Assembly (NCBI GenBank): GCA_028532985.1
Contig: JANCIK010000010.1
Span: 3,038,001 to 3,102,000, forward strand
Source: Stropharia rugosoannulata
Lineage: Eukaryota; Basidiomycota; Agaricomycetes; Agaricales; Strophariaceae
Direction of reading: 5' to 3'
Length of the DNA stretch: 64,000 bases
Within the stretch, counting starts at the first letter, position 1, and each line of letters opens with the position of its first letter. This document shows, piece after piece, positions 46,868 through 57,743 of this stretch. The translations under genes were made by a program, and so were the position numbers. The notes beneath the pieces are model-generated. The model saw nothing but the letters and a program-made list of their open reading frames with translations. It ran no database searches and was not told the DNA's origin.

Positions 46868-49786
46868 AATGTATTCCATGTTCTGCCTTTCGTGAGTGCG
46901 TGTGCTTGCACAACGACATCAACCCCGACTCTAACACTAGATTCTCACGCATTTCGGAACGTCTTACCAGCATGAATGAATCTATAGTTCTAGGGTACAT
47001 ATGAAAACGATATGCTGTCGAACGAGTGTGAGTTAAGCCCGTATATCAGCACCAGCTATCATCATCATGCCTATCACTATCTACACACCGCTCTGCACAG
47101 ACAAGCGCAGGCGCCGATCAGCATTATCAGAATTTACGCTCCTGGCAGTTCCCAGCGTACTTACACATGTCAACACTCATTTTGGGCATAGGGCAACTCT
47201 TTGGTTTATCGTTCTTTCATGGTATCACTCGACAGGCGCAAGGTCTCAGCACAGCTGAATTTGAGTTCTTCACCTTTGCTTGCGGCACACAATCTTTTGC
47301 TGTACTTGTTTCTGGCGGAACAAGTCTGTTGACGTGCGAACAAGTTAACGGTGCCCGATTACCTCCTGGATGTTTCCTGCGAATCATGGTAATATGTCGA
47401 GCATGTATCGCCCGATACAGAATCTATGAGGCATCGATGGTGGTAATTGCTTCCGCGATCCAGTGGACAGACTCACCGGAGCCTGGAAGTATTGTGGACT
47501 GGACTCGAAATATACATAGGCTTGCTTATTTGCCGTATAGCTTGCAGGGCTACTAAACCTCTGAATCCCAGTCCAATGTCGTAGCGTTGGCAGATGTGCA
47601 AAGGACTTGCATTTTTGCCATATATGTATCTAAGCATTCACAAATGCTCAAAATAGAGTGTATGTATTTGTGGAGAATTTTACTATATGCGTACGTTCCT
47701 AGTTCCTTTTCTTACTGTCTTACTATGATACCCATCGTATTCCCTGCACGGCGATCAACATCGTGAATAGGCATCATTGCAGTGACGCTGTTCGGGCGTC
47801 ATGGATCAGCGTCGTGCTCGTGCTCGAGATAGACATCAGGGCGCCCGGGTAGGAATCAGGATTAAGCACGGATGGATGGATGGATGGATGAGCGGATGGC
47901 GCCGCCGGTCGGGCGTTTCTATGTTGATGTACTGTAGGTACGGTATATGTTGTATTGGGAGGTGAGTTTGTGTCTGGAGGTCAGTATCACTTGTGAGGTA
48001 TATGGTATAGCAAGGTAGGAGGAGGAGGTAAGTTTATATATAGCATTGTGAGGTACTTATATACGCACTAAGTATAGGTAGGTATGTTTAGGTAGCGCGG
48101 GAGGTTCACAACTCGGCTACTAGTAGTGGCCAGTTGCAAGGCGGGGGTGGGTCGCCGTTGATTTGATTTGCGTGATTCGGATTCGGAACTGATGTTTAGA
48201 GGATTGGGGTGGAATACGGATGACTATGAGGCTCGGGTGTGCAGGGTATATCCGTGCGGAAGTCCGTGCGTGGTGTTGGTGTGGACGGATGCCTGTGTCC
48301 CTGACATGCTGGACTCGCTCGGCTGGTGCGGCACCGGCAAGGGCAGGCGAATGCGGGGATGGCAGTCAGGCGCGATGTATGCATGTGCCTGTGTTGTCAT
48401 GTTTCGTATGTACGGTATGTATGTATGGTACGGTAGGACATGGCGTCTGGGTATTCTGTACTCAGTATGTACTTGAGTACGTACGGGCAGCAACAATCTG
48501 ACAGACTACAGTGGGTGACAGTGGCGCGCACTGCTCACCGCAAGCCACCCGTCAACATCGAACAGCGACGAGCAACCAATCAACATTGTCAGGTTTATTG
48601 TTGGGTGTCCGGTGAGCCAGCCTCGGCACGCGATGCAGTACGATGCCATAAATAGCACAGCCTGCCATATGCAGCTCGGATTGCCTTGCGGTCATGGGAG
48701 GCGCGGGCCGGGGGACAGCGAGAGAGATCTAGAACGCGGATTTTTTACAGACCTAGCTGTTCTTGGCGAGCCCTTCTTTCTTGTTGACTACGACTACAAC
48801 TGTGAGTACTTGGGTTCCTGGCTCTACGTGCATACATAAGCCTACCGAGCTGAACCTGACCTGTCTTGTCCTGTAGACGGTCCTGCCTGTCATACGAACA
48901 AACGAACGATAGGCAGCTGCATTCGGCCCCGCCTCGCCTCGTACTTGTCCAAAGCAAGCCAACGAGCCCCTGACCTGACCTGCCTACCTAAATCCCGCTA
49001 GTCCCTCGCTCGCTCGCTCATCCGCACAACCCCCGCCGCAGCCTGCCGTACATCGTCATCGCCATCTCCCTCACCTCGTCACCGCCTACCACCTCGTCAG
49101 CCCCAACCACCCATCATCAGACGCCCGCATCGCCCGTCGTACCCGACCGCATACTATCGCCTCCCCTTCCCCGTCCAACATCCCTGGCAAACACCATGCG
49201 CCTCTTCTCCCCCTCCGGCTCGTTATCGTCGTCATCCGGCTCGTCATCATCATCGTACTCGTACGCCTCGACTCCTTCTCCCTTGTCCCCATGCACTACG
49301 CTGCTCGTCCGCGGCCTCCTTCTCGTCGGCCTCGCGCTGCAGGTCTCTGGTGAGTCCTGTTTCCTTGTTGCCTTTCTATGCCCCTGTCCACTCCACGCCG
49401 TTTATCATGCCCACGCTGTTTATACTTTACCTTCGTCGTGCGGCCGCCTCGCTTACAGTCACTTGACTTACACCTCTATTCCTCCCTCCGTCCTCCGTGT
49501 CCCTGCTCTCATCCTCCGCATCCCGCCGCACGCATACATTCCGCCTTTCACTTTCCCCGCCCCGGCAGGGTATGCCGCCCGGCACGACTTCCTTTCCCCG
49601 TCCCCTTCCCCCCTCCCTTCCTTCCTTATAGCTCCTTACTAAACCTGTCCCACAGCTTCTTACTTCGTCATCTCCTCCCCTGCCTCCGGCACGCAATGGG
49701 CCAACGGCGCCCCGCATGCAGTGCAGTGGCAAAAGGCTGTTCTGGACGGCATCAACGGGTTCGACGTTGAGATGGCGCGGTTGGGC
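46868..49786 (+). repeat. Direct duplication, copy 2 (uninterrupted)
   Basis: Collinear partner of 32989-39331. It retains the continuous site where copy 1 carries the 3.6-kb insertion, and the intact KNH1-like gene continues past its right end. Confidence 0.88.
47067..47556 (+). pseudogene. Decayed membrane-protein fragment, copy 2
   Basis: Continuous version of the fragment split at 33187-37283. It contains ITRQAQGLSTAEFEFFTF, the CTGTTGACGTGCGAACAA block and a 3' piece resembling the last exon of 7731-9299 (a CCGGAGC...TGGACT stretch aligned with CCGGAGC...TGGACT before the stop). Frame is not maintained relative to the functional gene. Confidence 0.65.
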
Positions 49787-51214
49787 AGTGATGGCTTGAT
49801 CCTTGTCGCTATGAATGGTAAGTATCTTGTTTCCCTTTGTGCGCGGGGACTCTCGCTCCTTTCACCCGGGCGGGCCAAACGACGGAATCTAACCAATCTA
49901 CTCCTACAGTACCTGCAACCCAAGGCAAACTAAACCTGGTCCTGCAAGACGTGCCCCCCGCAGATGACTATTTCCTCGTGTTCATAAACTCGACCCACGG
50001 CGTGATGCACACTGCCTCGGAGCGATTCACGGTGTTACCCTCCGGGACAAGCGAGGCGAGCTCGACGTCAGGTGCGTACTATGTTATTTTACAATGAGCA
50101 TGGGGGTAGAAGCTGATTGTTTTTCTCCGTGCTATTCATGTCCTTGTGCGCTTTGTTCTCGTGGTCATATCTATCTCTTTGGTCTCGTGGTCATCCCATT
50201 CTCTCTTGACGTCCCCACCTTCGTTTCTTTCTCTCTCGTGATGATTGTCGTGTCTTTCCTCCCTTGATTATTGTTTTCTCGTGGTTTATTCTCCCATGAT
50301 GATCCTCGTCCCTCTCCCGTGCCTTGTATGTTTTTCCGTGATGATCATGATTTGCCCGCGTCATGCCTATTTTTGATATTCTCACCTGCTTTGTTCGTTT
50401 ATTTTTGTTCTTTTATTCTCGTCTGCTCCTATTCTTGTCTTCCGCCGCACTCTCACTTCTCACTTTCCGTTACTCTCATTTCCAACTTCCCGCCGCCGCC
50501 GCCGCCGCCATTGCCACCCCCATCAAACTTGCGTTGACCTTGTTTTTCCGTGTGGCTTTCCTTTCATTTATTGTATTCTATTCTATTCTTCGCTATGATA
50601 TGCCATTATTTGCTATGCTATACTTCTAATCGCTCCGCGCTTTTCCGTGCGCTTTTCTTGTCCGTTTTCCCACTTCCGATGACCTTCGCGCTTTATCGAC
50701 TGCTCCCACCTCCGATTTTAATTTGTTCTCACCTTGCATTTAATTTGTTCTCACCTCTGATTTTCCCCGTACCTTGATTTATCTCGTTATTCACGCGTTA
50801 ATTCCTCTTGTTATCTTCCGCACCTTTCCCTTTTCCGACTTTTTGCCTCTGATTTAATTTATCCTATCCCGCGTCCGCTTCCGCTTCCGCGCTGCGGCCT
50901 TGATCTGCTTCTCACTTTATCAACTTCGCATCTTATTTTACACCGTTCTATTTATTTTACTCTATTTCATTTTCTTTTCTTATGTTATCTCCTTTCCTTA
51001 TCTAACTCTAACAGCACCTGCCGCCCTCCCGCCCGCCGCGGGTATCCCAACCGTCACCGTCTCTGGCGGACCGAACCCGACTGCACCGTTTGCGACTACG
51101 TTCCCGGCCCTCCCGAATGGAGCTGTGGATTGGACGGTTGGGAGGGGGCTGGGTGCGGCGTTTGGGGTGGTGCTGGTGGGTGTGGTGGTTGGGGGGTGGG
51201 GGGTAGTTGTTTAA
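49196..51214 (+). CDS. KNH1/Kre9-like cell-wall or GPI-type protein
   Basis: Secretory-pathway protein of the Ser/Thr-rich, Kre9/Knh1 N-terminal-domain family (PF10342 type), linked to beta-1,6-glucan or wall assembly in yeasts. Exons 49196-49349, 49656-49817, 49910-50071, 51015-51214 (678 nt, 225 residues, all phase 1). After a Ser-rich start, residues 37-51 form a hydrophobic signal anchor. The domain runs YFVISSPASGTQWANG, HAVQWQKAVLDGI, DVPPADDYFLVFINSTHG, ERFTVLPSG. The C-terminus ends in a hydrophobic Gly/Val run (GLGAAFGVVLVGVVVGG), fitting GPI attachment or a membrane segment. Intron 3 is 943 nt, very long for this genome. An open frame at 51395-51685 (RRRERFTSQDPTSG ... TDSDSDIL) could be a missed cytosolic tail exon. 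Confidence 0.83.
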
Positions 51215-51394
51215 CGGGGTGGGGAGGAGGGTGTGAGGTGGGGAGGAGGGAGGTGGGGTGCAAGGGAGACGGGTGGGGATGTTGGAGAAGGGGGAGAGGA
51301 ATTGTGGGGAAGGGGGAGGTCTCTGCACGCGGCCGCGTGCATCGTAGGCTGAGGCGGACGTGCAGGAGCTGCAAGTGGGGGGTATAGAAAGGAG

Positions 51395-51685
51395 ATGGGG
51401 CGCGCGTTGACGTTGAACATTGAGCTTCGATGCGCAACGCGGACGTACTTACGGAGGCGCGAGCGTTTTACCTCCCAGGACCCAACCTCGGGCCTCGGGG
51501 CCTTGCCCACGTCCTTTGATCCGGCCCATGCACGTCCCATCCGCGAATTCGAACATGGCATACCACCGCCCACTTACACGACCCGCCCTCCCGGCTCAAT
51601 TGCACCAGCCGCCTTACTAGCAACAAAAGCACGTGAAGATGAAGGACATACTCAACAGACGGACTCGGACTCGGACATACTCTAA
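51395..51685 (+). CDS. Possible C-terminal tail exon or small protein
   Basis: Open frame with coding-like composition: TYLRRRERFTSQDP, HARPIREFEHGIPPPTY, and an acidic end TDSDSDIL. It begins with basic residues, as expected just inside a membrane. That suggests it could be the cytosolic tail of the KNH1-like protein if an intron removes the stop at 51212. I could not fix the splice sites, and an independent small gene or chance frame is possible. Confidence 0.3.
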   Translation: MGRALTLNIELRCATRTYLRRRERFTSQDPTSGLGALPTSFDPAHARPIREFEHGIPPPTYTTRPPGSIAPAALLATKAREDEGHTQQTDSDSDIL

Positions 51686-51689
51686 TTAC

Positions 51690-52529
51690 GTTACGCATAG
51701 CATAAGTAAGCATAAGTAGCATAGCATAGCATACGGTACATTCTTACATTCTTACATTTCTTACATTTTAAAGTCTTGCACTTTTCACATTCTTACATTC
51801 TTACAGTCGTACTTATATACGTGGTGGTACTGGTGTGTAGCTTTCTTACGTGTGTAAGTACTGGGGTGTGCTTTTCTTACGTGCGCAAGTACTTGGTAGG
51901 GTTTCTTACGCCCATGTGCGTACTTGGGTGTATTTCTTACGTACGTGCGTGCGTATTTGGGCGGGGTTTCTTGCTATCGATTTCATATTTTCGGTAGAGA
52001 TAGACAGAGTTAGTTCGTGCGTTGAAGTTGTAGTTTTCGTGTACTCGTTCTGGACGGTTTTGGTTTTTGCTTGCTTCAAGTTTGGGCCGTACTTTCGTGC
52101 AGTGGCTGCTAGTGGCCGATTATAGAACCATCGGGTAGGTATACTTTGTGGGTGTCGGTGTGATAAGCAGATAGATAGAAAGAGAGAAAGACGGGGCGTG
52201 ATACGGAGAGGAAGAGAAGGAGGATGTGGATGCACGGGCCCCGATTCATGCTGAACATGACCAAATATTCAAGATGGCTTTATGCTACGGTGTTCCATTG
52301 TACCCCAATAAATGAGCGTGCAAATCGACATCCAAGCGGGCAGTGAGCACTGCATGATTAATAGCTTAAGCGCTTAACAATGGTGGCGCTGTAGGACTGC
52401 GATGACAAAACGCTCTCAAAACACGTGAGAAACAGTGCTGTTCTACGTATCTTACCGCCTCACGACACCATGTTTAAAAATGTACTTTTGTCATTATATT
52501 GAATTATAATAATATCTAAGTACGTGCAT
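51690..52529. repeat. Minisatellite and unassigned flank
   Basis: At 51843-51975 about five units of roughly 30 bp each begin TTCTTAC and contain GTGYGYAAGTACTTGGG. They are preceded by short CATTCTTA repeats (51740-51815). The rest, to 52529, shows no gene. Confidence 0.65.
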
Positions 52530-53548
52530 CTAGTACATTCTCTCCAGCGCTGCATGAGCGCTCGATTTCTTAACATGCGAGTCAGTACAGTACACTCGAC
52601 AAGATAGGATACAAAAGACTCACCGCGACTTCGTGTGTGATACTCGCGACGTGCTCGGGAGCCACCTTCCCTGCGATACCCCAATCAATGAGATCGACAG
52701 ACACGATTTTACCATTGACTTCGTGACATAAGACATTGGAGCCATTCGGATCGCTGTGACAGCAGAGCGTAAGATAAACGATGAAAGCGCAAAAGGAAAT
52801 ACGCACGCATGGAAGACACCGTGAGCTTGGACGTAGTGAAGAATCTTCGCAGATACCATTTCAATAACTTCGTCCACAAGTTTCTTGCGGGCCGCTTTAT
52901 TTCCATGGGTAGCAAGATACGCCTGCGTCTTCGGGAACGGAGTGCCTTGCACTCTGTGCATGATGATGTAAAACACCTGGTTGCATGCACTGTCGGTCTT
53001 GTAGCCCCAGTCCACCAACTGGCCGACCGCCTTCAGATGTTCGGCCTCGGTCTTGAACTCTGCGGGCGCCGCCGTCTTCATCCCAGCCTTTGCGTTCGCA
53101 GCCTTGGCAAGGTAATCTGGGTGGCCGACAACGTCGTGGATGTCCCCGTACGAGCCGCCGTTGATCTTGCCTCCGATTTCGTAAGTCAATTCGTGATCTT
53201 GGAGGTTTCGGCGGTCGAATACGTTGTATTCCAGGTCGCGCTTGTGGCGGATAGCACAGTGCGCGCCCTATGTATCATAGACAAAAGGTGAGCGAGCGTT
53301 CGGTCAGATGCATTATGAGAAACGTACGGCGCCTACTTGGGCCTTCTTCGCTCCCCCAGCTGCGTGAGCATGCGTCTGTAAAAATATATGTAAGTATCAC
53401 ATATAGTCTGCTAGCAGTAGTGGATGGAGCTTACGGCGGCGGCGGCGGCGGCGTGCGCATTGGGTTCCCTAACCTCGAGAACAGGGAGGGCAGAGCCAAG
53501 AGTGATGAGGGCGGCAAGGCATATCGACGAATAGAAAGAAAAACGCAT
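52530..53548 (-). CDS. Secreted protein-kinase-fold protein
   Basis: Kinase-like phosphotransferase fold behind a signal peptide. Exons on the minus strand: 53548-53435, 53375-53328, 53267-52807, 52753-52624, 52568-52530 (792 nt, 263 residues, phases agree). Signal peptide MRFSFYSSICLAALITLGSA, then an Ala/His-rich linker (HAAAAAA, THAHAAGGAKK). The glycine loop is GGKINGGSYGDIHDVV (86-101), with Lys109 in YLAKA as the probable ATP lysine. The catalytic loop is HGVFHADPNGSN with Asp209 and Asn214, and LIDWG with Asp231 replaces DFG. All residues for catalysis are present. Length is short for a kinase; the C-lobe is minimal. The substrate, protein or small molecule, is unknown. Last exon is 39 nt and is the least certain. 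Confidence 0.8.
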
Positions 53549-54349
53549 TGTCGTCAACGACAAGTATTTTGTGTTGGGTCGTGGAAGGGGGGGTGAGACC
53601 AGCTGAGGAATCCATATGGTTCTGCTATGGTTTTATACCTTTTTGTCAAGGTGACGCAGTTGGCGAAATAGGTTCGGAATGCCCGGCTCTTGCGCTAGAC
53701 TCTAGAGCACGCTGAGGCCTGTTCCGATTCTGGCGCTGGTAACACATGCGTTCATCAATGTTAAATAACGCAGAATTCAAATAAATATTGGTTTCCACCA
53801 GGTGCTAGGGGAAGAGATCGATAAGCGCATCCTCCTAATTTACTACTGCTTCTCTAGAAAATCTCTTGAGTATGAAAGTACGCCTTAGCAGTCCGAGCCA
53901 CCCCTTTACAGCACGATGCATGGTGTAGCATACCTCAATGTCTCGACCCGAGTGCCCGATAAACCGGCGTTTACTTTTCTCTTAGGCGCTAATTCTGGCA
54001 CACTGATCAGTATGGACTTCCATATACGGAAGTTGTGTTAGCTTGGCAGTGCACTGCAAGTAGCGTTCTTTTACATATGAAAAGAATACCAAGGAAGGAA
54101 CTCTCCTCCGACGCATCGCACAAAGCTTGTGGGCTGCTTTTCACAAGCTTCTCGCCCTCATGTCTTCGGTATGTACTACACTCTACCACACTGCGGCAGG
54201 GACTAAATACTTCCCTGCCAACAAAAGGTGAATGTCACGGTACACGATGTGTGAGTGAAAGTCTGCTTTTTGGGTCGTTTAGCCCCTCCCGTGAATCTAA
54301 AAAGGATATACATTGGATACACGTACTTTGGATGCGTACTTTTGAAAAA
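53549..54349. other. Intergenic
   Basis: Promoter of the kinase-like gene and 800 bp of unassigned sequence. Open frames at 54007-54474 on both strands have no motif. Confidence 0.35.
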
Positions 54350-55061
54350 TATCGATCTATCTTCTTCTCATTTATTGGTATCACACGGTAGTAATTAGAT
54401 GATCTGCGCAATATTTTTCGACACAGCCATTTTGATTTTTGCGTGTGAAGTTGACAGGTGTATCCATTATTCATCTAGCAAATTCTAGGCGAGTAACTGC
54501 TAGATCTGACTAGAAATTCCAGCGTCCTCGTTTCTACAAAAGACGAGTTGGCGCCCAATATCGGCGGTTGAAACAACCCGGAAAGTGGCTTCTGGACATA
54601 AATGAGCTAACTGAGTCGTCTCGAGTCGTTCTGTGCATATAATCGGCCGTTCTTCACATCATTTATTGGCATCACACAGTAGTAAATGGCTAATCGACTT
54701 CGGATTTCCAAGGATTTACCACTCGAATTTGTTTCAACAGGTTGCAACCTATTCCAACGGCCTAACGAAATGTGCAGTGACGGAGCCATCTGACAACTTT
54801 GTAATATATATATCCCTCGTCTAGTACCCCCAATCTACCCCTGTCCATCCTGAGAAATTTTTCACCTTTTCTTCTAGCTGAAGGGGATATTATGATCTGC
54901 ATAGGATTTGCATTTGATCTGCGTGATCTACATCCATCTTAATTGCAGCGTGGGAATTTTAGTCGCGCAGTACAACTGCCGAATACAAGCCGAATAAATA
55001 TACCGCGCGCGACTGTCCGTCCGATAGCAAGCGTCTTTCCCGTCATCCAAGGTAGTGCAGA

Positions 55062-55885
55062 ATGAGCGACCAGCTAATGTGAGTACACGATTCCAATTTA
55101 TATGCGCTCGTCATTGCCTAACATCCGATGTCAGCTTTGTAGGCGTGAAAGCAGTAGTAGAACGGGCCGTGCCGGACCTCCCTGATCTAGACAGTCCTCT
55201 GCGCCACAAGATCCTGATAGACAAAGTGGTGCAGTCGTTGGAGAGCGAAAAGCTTGACCCTGCAAACACTCAGCCAAATGTGGACGAGTTGCTCCAGTTC
55301 TTTACAAACGCGCAGAAGAAGGCATCCACCATCGACTGGGACAATTTAACACAGTATTTACCACCACCCGCAAAAGAAGAAGACCTGGAGGTGATCGAGG
55401 ACGTGATAGAGCGCTCGAAGCGGTACATAAGGAACGTGGACCGCATCCCCGGGTTGCTCGACGCTAACAAAACCATGGTCCGATACCATCTGCGCAACCT
55501 TGCGCACTGCCTGCACACCTGCTTTTTACTCAAGCACGACCGGGCAAACTGCGAGGATGCAGTAGAGTACGCGCGCCGAGGGATAGTGATGGCAGACGCT
55601 GACGAAGCTGACGGTGCTAGTGAGACCTCCCCGGAACAGCTCGCGGATTTTGGGGCGTACCTGCGCTCGCGGTTTGAGTACTCGGGGCAACTCGTAGACC
55701 TTGATGAGGCGGTTATCTACGCTCGCAGGAGTGTCTCGGTCGTCCCAGATGGAGCTGCAGCACGCAAAGCGTATAGTATTCGTCTAGGCGAACTTCTTTG
55801 GAGGCGGTTCGAGATCACTGGCAGCACCCTGGATGTGACAGATGCGATCGAGGCACAGACTGGTGGTGCACCCATACAGGTATAG
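55062..55885 (+). CDS. TPR-type protein, copy B
   Basis: Exons 55062-55078 and 55135-55885 (255 residues). Same structure as copy A, with start codon, 56-nt intron and full frame preserved. Sequence differs from copy A at scattered sites, for example VQSLESEKLDPANTQPN here. Motifs LADFGAYLRSRFEYSGQLVD and LGELLWRRFEITGSTLDVTD are retained. Ends EAQTGGAPIQV like copy A. Confidence 0.72.
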
Positions 55886-56027
55886 TGGTAGATAGCGACG
55901 GCTTCAAGACCTGTTAATTGATATTAATTCGGAGTAACTATTGTGAAAAGTAATTGAAGAGCGGAGCAGAAGCAAAACTGCAAGGGTAGAGCTATGTGTG
56001 CTAGAATAGAGATAAGAAGGCCTTATA

Positions 56028-57352
56028 CACGTGCCCACAAAAAGTGACCGGACATTATGTAAGCCTCGCGCCTCGCCCTCGCGACGCGCGTCTTTGTTTA
56101 TTCTTTATCTCCATGTAAAGTCCACTCTGTATCTTTTCCTCATGCCTCCAAAGACTAGTCGACGTGAAGTATCCAGCGCAACAAGAAATAAGCTAGTGGG
56201 AGCCATTGAAGGAGGACTATCTATATCTGAAGCTGCAAGGTTATATGACTTGCCTAAGAGCACGGCACATGGTCTTGTCAAGAAGTACAAAAACATGGGC
56301 TCAACGGAAAATCTGCCTCGCTCAGGCCGTCCAGAGAAACTCACGGATACTGACAAGCGTCACATTGTCCGAGAGACCAAGAAACATCGACGTGCACCCT
56401 TCTGTGACATCATCAATAACCTTGGGCTGGATGTTTCAATATCAACGGTCCGCAATGTCCTTAAAACGGCAGGGTATGCTCGACGAGTTGCTCGGAAGGC
56501 ACCATTTCTCACGAAGGGTCATCGCCATGCCCGAGTAGCCTGGGCCAAGTTATATCAGCATTTTTCTCGGGAGCAGTGGTCAAAGGTCATCTGGTCTGAT
56601 GAAGCATACATCTACCTCGGAGATGATCGTGGCCGTGTCTATGTCACACGTCGTCCTGATGAAGAGTTTTTGGAGGATTGCATGATCCCGACATTCAAGC
56701 AATCATCAGTGCGTGTCATGGTCTGGGCTTGTATTATGGAGGGGAAAAAAGGCCCATTGATCGTCCTTGAGTATCCAGGAGGGAAGGGCGGGGGAATGAA
56801 CACAAAGAGGTACTGTGAACAAGTGCTAGAAGGTGTTCTGAAGACTTTTTATGCAGAAATGACTGCTAAGCGTGGCCGGGTAGTTTTCCAGCAGGATAAT
56901 GCTCCTTCACACACAAGCAAATTGACGAAGCAGTGGTTTGGTATGAATAACATTCCTTTATTATATCACCCCCCCAATTCTCCTGATTTATCCCCTATTG
57001 AACCTGTTTGGCACGAGCTCAAAAAATTAGTACATTCCCGCCCACATATTCCTACATCTGTACATGAATTGATTGAGGCCGTGAAGGCTTCCTGGGATGA
57101 GTTAGAGATAGGTAATGTAGATAAACATATTTTTAGTATGCCTGACCGTGTAGCTGCCATTTTAAAAGGTAGAGGTGGTCCCACAAGATTTTAGATAGCT
57201 ATATACATTTATATACATCTATTCTAACTAGTTCTAAACTTTTTTCTGCGAAGCAATTCATGTATTCGAAGAATTGGTGCATTTAAAATAAAGGACCACG
57301 AAGTGCGACCTCGGGGATTACACAGCGTCCGGTCACTTTTTGTGGTCACGTG
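56028..57352 (+). mobile_element. Complete Tc1/mariner element
   Basis: 1325 bp with terminal inverted repeats of about 26 bp: CACGTGCCCACAAAAAGTGA at left and TCACTTTTTGTGGTCACGTG at right. TA is duplicated at 56026-56027 and 57353-57354. The same locus in copy A has a single TA (CCTTATAGAGAT read on the minus strand), so both ends are fixed to the base. Contains one uninterrupted transposase gene. Confidence 0.95.
56142..57194 (+). CDS. Tc1/mariner transposase (DDE/D type), intact
   Basis: Cut-and-paste transposase inserting at TA. The frame is open from 56031. The internal Met at about 56142 (MPPKTSRREV) gives about 350 residues and is the likelier start, since the upstream part overlaps the inverted repeat. 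A paired helix-turn-helix region comes first (GLSISEAARLYDLPKSTAHG and RSGRPEKLT linker, then ISTVRNVLKTAG). The catalytic triad lies in VIWSDEAYIYL (first Asp), VVFQQDNAPSHTS (second Asp) and NSPDLSPIEPVWHELKK (Glu), a D-D-34-E arrangement. No stop or frameshift is seen. With both ends intact, the element could be recently or currently active. Confidence 0.93.
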   Translation: MPPKTSRREVSSATRNKLVGAIEGGLSISEAARLYDLPKSTAHGLVKKYKNMGSTENLPRSGRPEKLTDTDKRHIVRETKKHRRAPFCDIINNLGLDVSISTVRNVLKTAGYARRVARKAPFLTKGHRHARVAWAKLYQHFSREQWSKVIWSDEAYIYLGDDRGRVYVTRRPDEEFLEDCMIPTFKQSSVRVMVWACIMEGKKGPLIVLEYPGGKGGGMNTKRYCEQVLEGVLKTFYAEMTAKRGRVVFQQDNAPSHTSKLTKQWFGMNNIPLLYHPPNSPDLSPIEPVWHELKKLVHSRPHIPTSVHELIEAVKASWDELEIGNVDKHIFSMPDRVAAILKGRGGPTRF

Positions 57353-57743
57353 TAGAGATTCGATCCAGTTGTTTTCTTTTATAAATACATGCATATGATT
57401 ATACTTGTGTGTACCAAGGGAGGTGCCGACGAGTAGATGGGGGTCAAGTGATGAAATGTAGGTTGAACAACGGTAGAAGATGCGCGACGTATCGTCGTGT
57501 GCGGTGATTACCCATGTGCAAACCTCCTTCCTGACATCCGGACCTCTTCCTGATTGTAGCATAGTTTTACAGGTGATCATGAATAACACCGATGCTTAAT
57601 ATAAAGTATCGCTCTCAGCGATAGTGCCTTGCTGATTGTTTTGGGCAAACAAATAAATAAGTTTAAATTTAAAGTCCAGATACCCTTAAAAATAATTCAA
57701 GATAACTACATGAATTTTAAGGAGGAGCCAATGTTAAGAGTGA

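Larger units (their letters stand above)
54350..57598 (-). repeat. Duplicated block, copy B (TPR gene only, with Tc1 insertion)
   Basis: Inverse of about 29206-31120, comprising the TPR upstream region, gene and 3' flank. The 3' flank is split by the Tc1 element at 56028-57352. The AA10 half of the block is not present here. Confidence 0.88.

Noticed and set aside
51008..51573. Minus-strand proline-rich open frames opposite the KNH1-like 3' end
   Set aside because: Shadow of G-rich sense sequence; no motif and heavily overlapping the assigned exon.
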